Notes: generated from the sequence alone by a model not told the origin. Shown: positions 27,906 to 39,047, counted from the first letter of the stretch. The stretch is 64,000 nt of DNA from JANXQG01 sp963719885 (GCA_963719885.1 CAVRDP010000007.1:372001-436000), one strand, 5' to 3'. Numbers and translations are program-made.

Positions 27906-30492
27906 TCATGGCAGGCCAATCCTTTTCCGCAAGAGCCATTCAGCCAGCAAGAGCGCGGCGATCGCCAGGAAACAGGCCCAGGTATTGACCAATGAGACCA
28001 CCTCCACGCTCGCCTCGGTGCGGTCCGAGTGTGGAATCTCCAGGAGCTTCTCGAACGTCCTTCAGAGTCGCAGCTTTGCCCGCCGCTCTCCGCGGCGATC
28101 GCCTCTTGCAAGGCCGAATTACGGATCGGAGTCTGCCGCTCGACCGACGTGCTGAATGCCGTGAAGGTCCACTCGACCGGTTTGTTAGTGATTGGATCGG
28201 TCACGCGGACGCGATTTTCGCCCGGTGCCGTGACCACGAAGCGGGTGACGAACAGCCCGGGCTGGACCTGGGTCAAGGTGAGCGGCTGCGCGACGGGCTT
28301 CTGCGACTCTGCCGCCGGAAGGATCCACTGGCCACTGAGCTTGCCGCCGGGCACTTCGTTTTCCGAAAGGGCCTTGTATTGGGCGTCGCCGGCGGCAACG
28401 GTCACGGTCACGGTCTGATCGACCGGGTAACGCTGTTGATCGGTGTGGACGACGAAACGTTTGTTGGCCCCCAGGGCATGGTTCAGCGCCAGCCGCCACA
28501 TGACCTCCTTCCAGAAACGGCGGTAGAGCTCTTCGCCGTGGGCCCGCCGCAATCGCCAGGTTTCATCGAAGCCGAGATAGACGACCTCGCCGCGGCCATA
28601 CTGGCGAATGGCGATCAACGGCTGTTTCTTCCCGTTGGCGCAGCGTCGCGGTGGGATGCTCTGCCAGCACGGTGGCCGCCGGATGGATGCCTTCCACCGG
28701 CTGATACCAGGGCAGGGGCCCCATCGTGTCCCAGGCCTTTTGCATCTCCGGCAGCGACGCGGCGGCGCCCAACTGCATGAAGGGGAAACCTGTTGCCTGG
28801 GGCGTAAGCCGCATCGTGAAGGGGTCCTGGTCCCGGACCCGTGCCGTCGGGTCGACCGTCACCGGCAGCAGGTCGGCCAGCGGCGTCTTGGCCAATTGTT
28901 GCGGACCGAAGCGAGGGCCGCAAAGGACCACCAGTCCGCCTCCCATGTCGCCGACGAATTCCTTGACCAGTTTGCAGAAGCGATCGCTCAAGGCCGGTGT
29001 GGGCGGGCCGGAGGGCATGTCGCCCAGGAAGATCAGGTCGTTCTTGAAGAATTCCTCCCGCGGCGGAGTCATGCTCGCCAGGAACAATTCATTCTGCGTC
29101 CGCACCTGCGGATCCGACGAGTAAAGGAACGTGCGGAAACCTTTCATGCCCACCAAGGGATCGCGATGGAAGACCTCCTTGATGAACCGCCATTCCCAGG
29201 TCGGCTCGTATTCGACGAACATCAGCCGCAGATAATCATCCAGCACGCTGATCTCGCCGTGGGCAAGGTTCTTTTCCCGATTGACTTCGCCGGGCAGGCG
29301 ATCGACTTCGGCCACGAGATGGACGCGTCCCGGTTCCTCCGGCTTATAGATGAACTCCACCGTTTGCGTCGAGCCCGACAGTGGCGGCGAGTCCTTTTCG
29401 CCGATCAGCGTGCGACTGGTGCTGCCGCCGCCCAGGGGTTCGGCGTAAAGGCGAACGTGGGTGGTTTGGCCATCGAGCCCGGTGGGCTGCAAGACGACGG
29501 CGATCGGCACTTCGTCCTTCGTTTTCGCATAGGGAGCGGCGACGATTTTGGCGGCCAGATCGATGGCCCGTGTCGCCCCGAGGCCGACCGTGTAGATCTT
29601 CGCGCCGAATTGCTGGGCCGCCTTGGCCGGGTCGGGACCAGTGGTCTTGTTGAAATCGCTGAAGACGACCAGTCCGGCCAGGCTGCTGGAAGGATTGCGG
29701 TGGCGCCAGATCGTTGAGGGCCCCGCCGATGTCGGTTACCTGGCCGTTGGACGAGAGCTGCTCGGCGACGTGCTTGCCGTCGATCGGCCCGAGGCCGTGG
29801 CTCAGTTCGAGCGAACGGACACTCTGTGTCGACTCGAACAGGAACGCTTGCAAGCGGAACTGCTTGGCGAGCTGTTCCAGCAGGTTCTGGTCCTTCTTCT
29901 GCACCAGCGCCCGCAGGTATTCGATGCGGCTGAGTCGCTGGGCGGCGGAGGCGGCGCCTGGGTCGCCCGGACTCTTGCTCCCGGTCTTGTCGGCAGCTTG
30001 GTCAGGCTGACGTTCGTCAGCCTTTCCAGGCTGACCAACCGGATCAGGCTCGGGCACCTTGGATCCAGGGTCGGGCTGACGCTCTTCGTCGATGCCCACC
30101 GCCTTGTCGGTTGCCTCCCGCACGTCGGTCGGCAGGTCGTCGGCGATATTCATGCTGTCGGTGCCGTCGAAGAGCAACCATAGGGCGGGACGTTTCTTGC
30201 TATGGATCGTGAGCGTTAGAATGGGCTCGGCCAGCAAGAGCAGCACCTGGCAAAGCACGGCGGCTCGGATCAGGAAGAGCACGAATCGCCAGCGGTGATG
30301 CCGGTTGGGCTGGTGGCGGAAATAAAACACGGCCGCCGCAGCCACCAGGCCCACGAAGCCGAAGAGCATCAGCAGCGGCGCCCGCTGTGCCCAGACCGAC
30401 GCGAAGCTGAACTTGACGTCGGCCACGCTCTGCATCTGATCGAGGCCGATCATGCGTCCCAGCATTTCGTAGATTGTCTGCTCGAAGTTCAT
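27906..30492 (-). pseudogene. vWA membrane protein with glutamine-amidotransferase-like domain, frameshifted
   Basis: Two membrane segments (about residues 38-58 and 70-92) precede a vWA-like stretch, WLLFDGTDSMNI. An acidic, low-complexity linker and an EYLRALVQKKDQNLLEQLAK helix follow. After a break near 29700 the text contains IYTVGLG, and in the next frame FVEYEPTWEWRFIKEVFHRD and GGGLVVLCGPRFGPQQL, as in the amidotransferase-like domains of planctomycete vWA proteins. The C-terminus ends in a membrane helix, LLLAEWLLRKRIGLP. At least three breaks. Its ATG overlaps the stop of the BatA-like gene, so the two are coupled. Confidence 0.7.
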
Positions 30493-33047
30493 TTTGCGAC
30501 CTCCACGCGTGAAGTCGATCGTGCCGCCAACAGGAACTCGACCAGCAAGAGGACGAGCATCAGGCCGACGAGCCACTTCCACAGATCGACACCTTCAAGC
30601 TCCATGGGGGCCACGGAATATGCCTGGGCTGAAACATCCACGAAGCTCTTGGCCCCCGCTTGGCCCTTCTGCACGGGAGTCAGTTGCGACTCCTCGGCCG
30701 GTCCGTTGACGGCCAGGGGGATTTCCCAAAGCAATGCCCCCTCGCCTCGGGCCGTGCCGTTGTTGCGTTCGGCCTTCACGCGGTAGATCCCCCGTCGAGT
30801 CAAATTATCGAGGCCGATGCCGTAGCGGTCGCCGCCGAGGGCATCGACACTCAGGGCCTGCGGCTTTCCGTCGGGATCGATCAGCGTGAATCGGGCCCCG
30901 CGCTCGGCGAGGGCGACCGGCATGACCAATCCCTTCTCGCTGTTGATGTTCCACGATGGCAACGTCTCGGACAATACGGAACGAGTTATGTGATCCATCA
31001 GCCAGGCGGACTGCGGCAAATCGTGCAGCGTCGTCCACTCGGGGGAGAGGCTCGTCGTCAGAAATAGGACCTGCCCGCGCCCCCACTGCCGCCGCACGAG
31101 CATCGGCAACTCGTTATTGTAACGGGCCAAGACCTGGGGCCGGGCGCGGCGGGCCAATTCGTCGACCGGCAGTTGCTCAGCGTCGCCTTGCACATCGGCC
31201 TTCTTCCAGGTCAGCCACGCGGGTTGAATCTTTTCTCGCTGCAGTTGCAAAGCGGCGATCTTGGCTTGCGCATCGGCGCCGCCGCCGGTTTGCAACGCGG
31301 CAAGTTGACGATCGATGTCGCCCAACTCTTTGCGCTGATCGCCGAAATACTTGGCAGCCGCCTCGGCCACGCGTTCCTGCAGGGCTTTGTCCCATTGGGC
31401 CACGACGATCTTCTGGAAGAACGTTGGCGGCCCCAAGGCGTCGCGCAACATGTCGTCGCTGAGCCCTTCCGGCCGGAAGTAGTAATGGGCAAGACTGGCA
31501 AAGTCGAGCGTCAGCGGCGGGGCCTTGGAGATCGCCCAGCGGCGATCGTCGCGGACGTAGCCCTGGGCCATCGGCGCCAACGGCGTGGGCAGAATTCCCA
31601 GACCGTCCAGCCAAGCCACACTGCTCCATGCGGCCGGATCGAAACTCCCGCCTGCCGCCAAAATCAGGTTTCCTCCCTGTTCCACATATTGTATGAGGAG
31701 CGACACCTCGGCTGGCGATGGCCTTGGCACGCCGCCGATGACGACCAGCCTGGCGTCGGCCAGTGCCTTGCGGGTGAGCTGATCGATCGAGAGGTGCCGT
31801 ATCTGGACCAGCGGACGGTCCTGGCCCGGCCGGCCCGCCAGGATCTCTGAAGTACGGGGGGCCAGCCATCGTCGCAACCACCAGGTGTCGCCGTAAATCT
31901 TCTTCTTCGCGTCTTCGTGGGGTCCCAGGGAATCGACAAAGACGACCGGAAGCGAGTCGGCGACCGGCACCACGATCGCCCGCCGGTTGTCGTCAGGCAA
32001 GCGGTCAAAGGGGATTTTGTCCTTCGCGATGGAAACCTCGACGGCGGCATAGCGGGTCTGCAGGGTGGGCTTTTGCCCGCCTTCGCGTGACGGCGGGCCA
32101 GAGCCCGCCTTAGTCTCATCGGAAGATACAGGAAATTCGTAGTCCGGGAAGATGACCTCGCGCATTTGCCCGGGCTGCAAATCGATGCTTTGCGAGGCGA
32201 CCTGCTTGCCATCGATCTTGAGCACGACGGGAATGCCTTTGCGCGGCTCCCCACCCTGGTAGCCGATCGTGGCGATGAACACCGCGGGACATTGGGTGTT
32301 GGCCACGCCCTCGCGAAGCTGAACGTCGGCCACCCAGACGTTTTCGATCTGGTCGGGCGCAACCTGCACGACTTGCATCGGGCAAGGCAACTGCTTGAGG
32401 TGTTCCAGCTCGGCATCGGCCGACCAGTCGGCCACCTGCTGGTCGGTGACCAGGAAGATCCGCCGGTTGGCCGTGCTCGTCGTGCGGCGGCAGGCCTCCA
32501 AGGCCCGATCGATCACCGGGCCTGAGCGGGCTGCACAATCGACCGGCCGGATCGCAGCCAGGGCTTCCAAGGCGTCTTCGCGGCGGGCGTAGGCTTCATA
32601 ATTTACGCCCGTCGCGGAACCGCACGTCGGCAGCACGGAGACCACGCTGCCGCTGGGCAAGCCTTCAATCAACTCCTTGGCCTTCGCCTTGGCGTCATCC
32701 AGCAGAATGCCGTCGGGCTTCTGGTAGCTCATGCTCAGGCTGTTGTCGACCAGCAGCACGGCATGCACGGGCTGATTGGGATCGACCGCCGCCTGGGAGA
32801 AACGGTTCCAATACGGCCGGGCCAGCGCCATGCCGAAGATCAGCAGGCAGGCCATGCGGAGCAGCAAGAGCAGCAGGTCGCGGAGCTCCATCATTCGCCG
32901 GCTCCGCGTGAGGGCCTCGCGGAGGAAGTCCATCGCCGCCCAGTGCACGATGTTAAACCGGCGGCGATTGAGCAAATGCACGATCACCGGCACAGCGGCC
33001 GCCGCCGCGCCGGCAAATGCTAGCCAAGGATAAAGGAAGGTAGGCAC
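30489..33047 (-). CDS. BatA-like aerotolerance / vWA membrane protein, 852 aa
   Basis: Intact. It opens with the double-membrane-segment domain of BatA (about residues 4-24 and 57-77, with VIVHLLNRRRFNIVHWAAMD between). A vWA domain follows with the metal-site motif LLVDNSLSMSY at about 98-108. A large extracytoplasmic region ends in a membrane helix near 826-845. In the middle (32075-32109) a GC-rich palindrome is translated in frame as KAGSGPPSREGGQKP. The stop overlaps the next gene's start. Likely a partner of the MoxR ATPase in envelope maintenance (family knowledge). Confidence 0.85.
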   Translation of the reverse strand: MPTFLYPWLAFAGAAAAAVPVIVHLLNRRRFNIVHWAAMDFLREALTRSRRMMELRDLLLLLLRMACLLIFGMALARPYWNRFSQAAVDPNQPVHAVLLVDNSLSMSYQKPDGILLDDAKAKAKELIEGLPSGSVVSVLPTCGSATGVNYEAYARREDALEALAAIRPVDCAARSGPVIDRALEACRRTTSTANRRIFLVTDQQVADWSADAELEHLKQLPCPMQVVQVAPDQIENVWVADVQLREGVANTQCPAVFIATIGYQGGEPRKGIPVVLKIDGKQVASQSIDLQPGQMREVIFPDYEFPVSSDETKAGSGPPSREGGQKPTLQTRYAAVEVSIAKDKIPFDRLPDDNRRAIVVPVADSLPVVFVDSLGPHEDAKKKIYGDTWWLRRWLAPRTSEILAGRPGQDRPLVQIRHLSIDQLTRKALADARLVVIGGVPRPSPAEVSLLIQYVEQGGNLILAAGGSFDPAAWSSVAWLDGLGILPTPLAPMAQGYVRDDRRWAISKAPPLTLDFASLAHYYFRPEGLSDDMLRDALGPPTFFQKIVVAQWDKALQERVAEAAAKYFGDQRKELGDIDRQLAALQTGGGADAQAKIAALQLQREKIQPAWLTWKKADVQGDAEQLPVDELARRARPQVLARYNNELPMLVRRQWGRGQVLFLTTSLSPEWTTLHDLPQSAWLMDHITRSVLSETLPSWNINSEKGLVMPVALAERGARFTLIDPDGKPQALSVDALGGDRYGIGLDNLTRRGIYRVKAERNNGTARGEGALLWEIPLAVNGPAEESQLTPVQKGQAGAKSFVDVSAQAYSVAPMELEGVDLWKWLVGLMLVLLLVEFLLAARSTSRVEVAK
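32075..32109. repeat. GCCCGCC palindrome inside the BatA-like gene
   Basis: GCCCGCC, ten bases, GGCGGGC, four bases, then GCCCGCC again. It is read in frame as a glycine/proline-rich insert between two otherwise ordinary domain segments. Confidence 0.55.
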
Positions 33048-33050
33048 TTC

Positions 33051-34205
33051 TTATTTCTTCTTGAACTGATTCCGCAAACTGTCGATCTTTCCTTCCTGGA
33101 GGATCGGCAGATAACGATTGGGTATTGCCAGCACGAAACAGGAGACAGCCGTCTGGTAAAGCATTCCCGGCTTGCCGCCGGGGTCGCCATTACCCCGCCA
33201 TCCGCCGTCGTTCTCGGGATTGTTTTCGTGCATCTGGCTGGAAACCAGGCGGTCGCGAATCAGCGGATAGCACCGCTTCCACGGCTCTCCGCCCACTTGA
33301 TACAAGGCCTGGGCGACGTAATACAGGGTATAGGCGGGAAAACGATTGCCGAAAGGAGGATCGTTCTTATTGCCCTCCTGCGACATGGCGTGCACAGCCT
33401 GTTCGATGACTTCGACGTTCTTGGGAATCCGCCAGTCGTCATACTGGGCGAACTCCTGCAGGCAGACCACGCCGGCCGCCGCCATGGCTAGCGACTCGTC
33501 GCCGCCGCCCTTGCTGTAGGTGAATCGGCCCGGGTGTTTCTGCTGCTCTTCTTCCGAGGCTTCACGCGAACAGCCCTTCGCCAAGTAGTGTTCGCGCACG
33601 TCACGGATGGCACGCTCGATTACCGACGGCCGGATTTCAAACCCGCTATCGACGGCGCTCCGCAGGGCCTTGGCCTGCATGACCGCCAGGCTCAGGTCGT
33701 GGCCGTTTTCCAGCGACCGGGCCTCGTAATCCCAGCCGCCGTCCTGGCATTGATAGCGGTCAATGACCTTCAGGGCACGGTCCAAGGTTGGTCCCACGCG
33801 GGGGTCACCCGTCATGCCATAGGCCTGGCCGAGCACGAAGGTCGCCAGACCGTGGTTGTACATATCGTTGTGCTTGATCGCAATGTTCAAAAGTCCGAAC
33901 GGCTTGGCACTGCGAAGGACATAATCCAAGGCATTCTTCGCCTCGGCGCCGTAGCGGCCGCGGCCCGGCGTGTGGCCGTCGGCCAAGAAGGCCAGCAGGC
34001 CCATGCTCACCAGGCCGAGATTATTGGTCGTCCAGTTGCCCTCCGACCCCTGGTTGTGCTTTAGCCATTTCAGACCTTGATCGAGGGCCTTGCGGCTTTG
34101 CGGCGTAATCTCCCAGGAGCTGTCGCCCCACAACGGGCCCGGAGAGGCACACATCAACAGCACAGCACAAATCGATGCGCACCAAGGATGCAATCTGCTA
34201 GACAT
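33051..34205 (-). CDS. Secreted prenyltransferase / squalene-cyclase-like repeat protein, 384 aa
   Basis: An N-terminal signal peptide (residues 1-27, CASICAVLLMCASPGPLWG) is followed by repeated alpha-alpha units. These carry the family motifs ALDQGLKWLKHNQGSEGNW, YQCQDGGWDYEARS and ENDGGWRGNGDPGG, whose GG-W pattern is typical of squalene-hopene cyclase-like toroids. The catalytic DXDD motif is not seen, so it is probably not a cyclase. It is the first gene of the long reverse-strand operon: three bases separate it from the BatA-like gene, and a good promoter lies 150 bases upstream. Confidence 0.82.
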   Translation of the reverse strand: MSSRLHPWCASICAVLLMCASPGPLWGDSSWEITPQSRKALDQGLKWLKHNQGSEGNWTTNNLGLVSMGLLAFLADGHTPGRGRYGAEAKNALDYVLRSAKPFGLLNIAIKHNDMYNHGLATFVLGQAYGMTGDPRVGPTLDRALKVIDRYQCQDGGWDYEARSLENGHDLSLAVMQAKALRSAVDSGFEIRPSVIERAIRDVREHYLAKGCSREASEEEQQKHPGRFTYSKGGGDESLAMAAAGVVCLQEFAQYDDWRIPKNVEVIEQAVHAMSQEGNKNDPPFGNRFPAYTLYYVAQALYQVGGEPWKRCYPLIRDRLVSSQMHENNPENDGGWRGNGDPGGKPGMLYQTAVSCFVLAIPNRYLPILQEGKIDSLRNQFKKK

Positions 34206-34355
34206 TACGGCGGGTCGTCTCGTGGGGGCTGTGCAACAGGCTTATGCGACCCGAACGGTTCGGGCCAAGTCAAGGCGGGCGGCAAGCGGTGGGACTCGCC
34301 AAACTCGGCAAGCGGACCTTGCCGCGATTCCGAGTCACGTGGTAGGAATAACCGG

Positions 34356-34384
34356 ATTCTAACAACCCGAGATTGTCTTGTCAA
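34356..34384 (-). promoter_or_regulatory. Sigma70-type promoter of the reverse-strand operon
   Basis: On the minus strand TTGACA (34379-34384, perfect consensus) and TAGAAT (34356-34361) are exactly 17 bases apart. The first start codon (34205) follows after a leader of about 140 bases. The rest of 34206-34567 holds only a possible TATAAT for the forward gene at 34498-34503. Confidence 0.65.
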
Positions 34385-34567
34385 TGATTTTCCAAAATTC
34401 TTCCGGCCGCGGGGTGAACGTCGTAAAGCGGAATTTATTCCGTTTGCCCGAAAAAGGCGCGGCCAAGGCATGAATTCCGTTCCACGGCAATCCGAATTAT
34501 AATGGTTCTTTCGTGATGCGTGTTGTCTGAATTCTGCATGATCGAGGTCCAAAAAAGGGGGGTGATT

Positions 34568-35907
34568 ATGTTCAGGTCACGTCGAGAGGTTTTGGGCACG
34601 TTGGGCACGTTGGGCCTGGGAACCCTGGTGACGGGCGCTCCTTTGGACGCAGCCGAACCCCGCGCGCGGCTTCCGTCGCGAAGATCCGCGCTGGATGTTC
34701 GCCGCTTCGGGGCCAAAGGCGATGGAAAGACTGACGACACGGCCGCCTTCCAAGCGGCCCTAGGGGCAGCCGGCCGCCAGGGCGGTGGCGTAGTCTTGGC
34801 CCCGGCCGGCAATTACCTGTTTGCCGGGCACCTCAACTTTCCGCCGGGGGTTTCCCTGATGGGCGATTGGATCAGCGTGCCTTCGCACAACGGACTTCGC
34901 GAGGACGCCGTCCAACAAGACCTGCCCGTGCCGACTAACGGCGGCACAACCTTCCTGGTGACGGAGAATGCCGGCAAGGAAGAGGCCCCGCCGTTTATCA
35001 GCCTGGAGCACAACTGTACATTGCAAGGCGTCGTCATTTACTATCCGAACCAGGTGCGCAATGCGGCCCCGATCGCCTACCCTTGGACAATCTCCATGCG
35101 CGGCTTGAACCCGGCGGTGCTGGATGTCGAGTTGCTCAACCCCTACCGCGGCATCAATGCCACGCTGGCCCCGCGGCATCTCATCCGCAACGTCGTCGGA
35201 CAGCCGTTGCGGCTGGGAATCTGGCTGGACGAGATCTACGACGTCGGCCGCCTGGAGAACGTGCATTTCAATCCCATCTGGAGCCTCGGCAGCAAGGTTT
35301 ACGAGTGGCAGCAGGCCAACGGCGAAGGGTTCGTCTTCGGCAAGGCCGATTGGCTGTACGCGATTAACACCTTTTGCTTCGGTTACAACATGGGCTACCG
35401 TTTTATCGGCACCAAAGCCGGCCAGTGCAACGGCAATTTCCTGGGCATCGGCGCCGACAACTGTAATACGTGCCTGTGGATCGACCAGGCCTCGCATTTC
35501 GGAATCGTCATTACCAACGGCGAGTTCGTCTCGTTGGCCGGCCCCGACCCGACCGCGGTCGTGGTGACGGGCAAGAATGCAGGCACGGCTGCGCGCTGGT
35601 CAACTGTGCCTTCTCGGGCGCAACCCTCAATCAAGCGGTTCGCGTCGACGGGCACGGAACTGTGGGCCTCACCGATTGCACGTTCGTCGAGTGGGCGGCG
35701 AAGAAGGACGGGCGTCCCGCCATCCAGGGGCTGGGCGGCACGCTCCTCGTCCGCGGCTGCGAGTTCCAGCACGACGCCCCGCAAATCGAAATTCAAGAGG
35801 GTGTCCGCCGGGCTGTCATTTCCGACAATGTGATGAAGGGAACCGTCCGGATCGCTGTCCAAGGCACGGGCCGGATCGTCATCGGGCAGAACGTGGGGAC
35901 CGCGTGA
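34568..35907 (+). pseudogene. Tat-exported pectate-lyase-superfamily beta-helix protein, one frameshift
   Basis: The ATG at 34568 follows AGGGGGG. The N-terminus MFRSRREVLGTLGTLGLG has a twin arginine and a hydrophobic stretch, so export by Tat is likely. LDVRRFGAKGDGKTDDTAAF is the classic opening of the pectate-lyase / GH28-like beta-helix family. Repeated short beta rungs follow. The frame breaks near 35583 after VVVTGKNAGT, and the other frame carries on with CALVNCAFSGATLNQAVRV to GQNVGTA. Joined length is about 446 residues. The family handles polysaccharides; no substrate can be named. Confidence 0.75.
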
Positions 35908-35983
35908 CGCCAAAAAACCCAAAAGAACCCCGTATTTTCAGGCCCAAGAAAGAAAACAGGACGGCAGCAACTCGCAGGCCGCT

Positions 35984-37567
35984 TTATGCAGCCGTAGCAT
36001 GCTGTGCATCTTTGCCATATAGACGCGACTGTTCTGTCGTAACACGGTAGGTGATGAACTGATCCCAGAGGTCGTTGAGGTAGATGGCTCGCAGCGAGAG
36101 GATTGCTTGAGCCCCTTCCAACTCCCAACGCATCCCGGCGCACTCCATGCGGTCCTTCACCAGGTGCTTGCAGGCGCCTTCCGCCACGCCACTGGCAATC
36201 GGGTAGCCTGCCGCCAAGTATTCGTCATAGCGCATGTGTTCCTGGTTGTTTTCATAGTACGTAATCGCGGACTCCACGGTGGTCTTGTTCGCCCCCTTCA
36301 GCTTGTAGGCCTTCACCAAGGGACGGAGGTTGCGCAGCACGTAACCGACCTTGCCTTGCAGCAGCATGCGCAGATGATGCGTCACGAATTCTCCCGCCTC
36401 CGCACTCTCCTCCGCATACAGGCAATGGGCCACCTCCCAGAGCCGTTTCAACGCGTGGAACAGGTCCAGAATCCATATGGCCTCGGGAAACCATTCTGCC
36501 GCCAACTTCCACAACTGGCGTTCCCCATCCATGACACAGATGCACGGCTTCTTGTTTGCCGGGTCCCGCCGACAACACTCCATAAGAATCTCGAAGAACA
36601 ACATCGGTGCGGCGGCCAACACCTCCCCTTCCTTAAACCGGGTCATCTCTGCCCACACATGCTTGTGTTGCGGTTCGGGCCGCTCCCGGGCACGCTTTCG
36701 CCGACGCACCTCGTCGATCACGTCTTCGGCAGTACGAGGGAAGCGGGCTTGGGTGTAAACCGATCCCACATACGCCATCTGTTTTTTCCCGGGGCGCTCC
36801 CCGCTGCTTTTCTCTTGCCCCGCCAAACGCTCGACCGGAGGCGAAGAAGGCGCCTCTTCCTCGACAGCCGTGATTCCTGCCGTTTCCGCGCCTGCGGCAT
36901 TTCCTCCCTTTTCTCCCACCCCAGCTTCAGACTCTGCTCGCAACCGCGCCGCCAACGTCCGCCGCATGGGCACACCCTTGCCATCGGCCGTTATCACCAG
37001 CAGTTCCTCCTCTTCTTCGGCAGGAGGAACCGCTTCGCCGCGAAAGTCGTCCACGTACTGCGACATCTCGCGACTCATGTGCTCCGCCGTGCGAACACTC
37101 ACCGTGGTCCCCAACCAGGCACGGAGCGACTCCACCGATCCCCCAAAGGCGTCCTGGATGCACAACCGCTGCAACCAGTCCTCCAGAACATAGGAATTCT
37201 CTCCAGCGGGCAATCCCAAGGTCGCGTCCAGGGGCGACCATCCAATCGCTTGGCCTTCCCGAGTCCCGTAGACTCGGCGGCCGATCAGCAATTCCCCGAA
37301 AATCGACAAGTACCGCTTCTCATGCGGCTCGGGCAGGCGCGCCAACGTCTCCCCTTCCCGTTCTACGGTCTCTCCCCGATCCCCATCCCCATGGGCCTCC
37401 ACGAAGGACCGTAAAAACTCCAGGCACATGGTCATAGCTCGCGGAAACATCCCGCGTTCCACTTCGTCGAGGCGTCGCCCTTCGCTCAGCGCTTGCTTCA
37501 AAAACTCGTGCATCCGCTCAAATTGCTCTTGGGCCTTGAAAATATCCAGTTCTTTTGTTGAAATCAT
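35984..37567 (-). CDS. ISKra4-family transposase, 527 aa
   Basis: Complete reading frame. The C-terminal third has the family's typical text, AGYPIASGVAEGACKHLVKD followed by RMECAGMRWELEGAQAIL. The centre has DGERQLWKLAAEWFPEAIWILDLFH, where the acidic residues fit a DDE-type catalytic core. The N-terminal half contains helical regions and an acidic low-complexity stretch (PPAEEEEELLVITADGKG). It is a stand-alone element between a beta-helix gene and a small membrane protein gene. I could not find its terminal repeats. Confidence 0.82.
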   Translation of the reverse strand: MISTKELDIFKAQEQFERMHEFLKQALSEGRRLDEVERGMFPRAMTMCLEFLRSFVEAHGDGDRGETVEREGETLARLPEPHEKRYLSIFGELLIGRRVYGTREGQAIGWSPLDATLGLPAGENSYVLEDWLQRLCIQDAFGGSVESLRAWLGTTVSVRTAEHMSREMSQYVDDFRGEAVPPAEEEEELLVITADGKGVPMRRTLAARLRAESEAGVGEKGGNAAGAETAGITAVEEEAPSSPPVERLAGQEKSSGERPGKKQMAYVGSVYTQARFPRTAEDVIDEVRRRKRARERPEPQHKHVWAEMTRFKEGEVLAAAPMLFFEILMECCRRDPANKKPCICVMDGERQLWKLAAEWFPEAIWILDLFHALKRLWEVAHCLYAEESAEAGEFVTHHLRMLLQGKVGYVLRNLRPLVKAYKLKGANKTTVESAITYYENNQEHMRYDEYLAAGYPIASGVAEGACKHLVKDRMECAGMRWELEGAQAILSLRAIYLNDLWDQFITYRVTTEQSRLYGKDAQHATAA

Positions 37568-37708
37568 AGTTGGACCTCTGCTAGCAGAATTTGTGGAAAC
37601 ATGAATTACTCACCTGTTAGCATAAGGTCTTTTTCTTCTGCTATCAAGCCCTCCTCCCCCGCCGTAAGTCCTTGTCCTACAATGCTCTTAGCGCTAGAGG
37701 AAGGCGAG

Positions 37709-38008
37709 TCACTGCCAACAGGACACAACATCAGCGGGTTGCAGCCGCCGCCAGGTGTTAAGCAATTCCCCCGTTACGAGTCCTTTTCCTAAGCAGGAAA
37801 ACACTTGTAGCGAGCAGTGTGTGATAAGGACCAGTAACAGCCAAGATAGTGTCAAGAACATTGGTAGCGGACCAAATCGTACCGCATCGTGAGCCAAAAG
37901 AACATCTGGCCCTTGCGCATTCCTCCAAGGGCCGTGCATAAACCACCAGTAAAGCGAGGCGCCACCCGCAATTACGAGCACCCATAGAAATCCCAAGAGT
38001 GGTTTCAT
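37709..38008 (-). CDS. Small two-helix membrane protein, 99 aa
   Basis: Two hydrophobic segments, LLGFLWVLVIAGGASLYWW (about residues 4-22) and PMFLTLSWLLLVLITHCSL (about 49-67), with a short charged linker between. The start ATG 38008 lies in a suitable position and no overlapping frame is better. No family is recognised. It lies between the ISKra4 transposase and a DUF4058 gene. Confidence 0.5.
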   Translation of the reverse strand: MKPLLGFLWVLVIAGGASLYWWFMHGPWRNAQGPDVLLAHDAVRFGPLPMFLTLSWLLLVLITHCSLQVFSCLGKGLVTGELLNTWRRLQPADVVSCWQ

Positions 38009-38056
38009 GGTAAACTTTGCAACTGGTTTTTCACCGACAGGAAGGACCTACCTCCG

Positions 38057-38823
38057 TCAGTTTCCCGCGGGAAACGCCTGCTTGCCTTCCAACACGCCGC
38101 GCCAGAACGAGGGCACGCCCTGGTAGGCGGCCTGATAGGTCGATTCCAGCGGTAGGCTCACGTAACGCTCCGGATTCAAGAATAGCGGCATCTCAGGCAA
38201 GACCATGCCAACCGACAATTGCTCCAGATAGATGTCCAACGGTACCCCGGCGACGTAACTGGCCAACGTCAATGGCTGGGCCGCAGGCACGTGATAGGCC
38301 TCGTCCGGTTGGGCTAGCCGTCGCCGGATCGCGCCATGCATGCCTTGCGGGTCATAAGGGCCGGGCGGGAACAGGTCCACGACAACCAGGTGGATGCCCG
38401 CGTCCAGCGCATCGGCGGCCTTGTCGGCAAACTCGTCCACGGACCGCTGGCGGTCCTTGTTCGCGGGCGACACGATCTCCAGCAAGGCGACCAGGCGGTG
38501 ACCGCTGACGTGGCGAATAGCCAAACTGCGCCGGCGGGCCAGCGCATCCCCTTCCACCCTCTCGCGCAGACGCACGCGCGGGGCGCCTCGGCTACGGCGG
38601 TTCCACCCGTCGTCGAAAGCGGCGGCAACGGCTGCAAACTGCCCGTGCTGGCGTGCAGCGCCAAAATGTCTGGGATCGTCCGTCCGGCATGTTGCTCGGC
38701 CAAGGCATAGAAGCCGTCCGGCAGCAAACCACCGTTTAGCGCCTTACGAATCTCTGCAAGCCAGGCGAGATGAAAATCGTGGACGATGCCGGCCTCAACG
38801 CGGGTCCAGTCATGTGCGGGCAT
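38057..38823 (-). pseudogene. DUF4058 family protein, one frameshift
   Basis: The N-terminus MPAHDWTRVEAGIVHDFHLA (ATG 38823) is the hallmark of DUF4058, followed by GLLPDGFYALAEQHAGRTIPD. The frame changes near 38600, within the run APRACV / PRVRLRERV. The second frame contains VALLEIVSPANKDR and LFPPGPYDPQGMHGAI, the conserved second half with an ExVSPANK motif that suggests a distant PD-(D/E)XK-like fold. Joined length about 255 residues, normal. Function unknown; these proteins are common in planctomycetes and cyanobacteria. The single break may be a sequence error. Confidence 0.75.
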
Positions 38824-39047
38824 GGTGAATTCTCCGGATGGCAACGAACCCCAGTATTGTACATCGAAAACGGGCTTGGGGAAAGCTGGCAGGAGAAGCC
38901 GACTTACGGTGAAATACAGCGCCCCGCGCTGAAAGGAAAACTCGTACGGAGTGACAACCGGCCGTTGGTTTGCCCCCACCGACCCCGCGTCGGTGGAGGA
39001 ATGACTGGACGAGCCATATACAGCTACACACGCGGCGTGTTGCGTTG

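Noticed and set aside
35910..37700. Terminal inverted repeats of the ISKra4 element
   Set aside because: I compared the flanks of the transposase gene and found no convincing inverted pair or target duplication.
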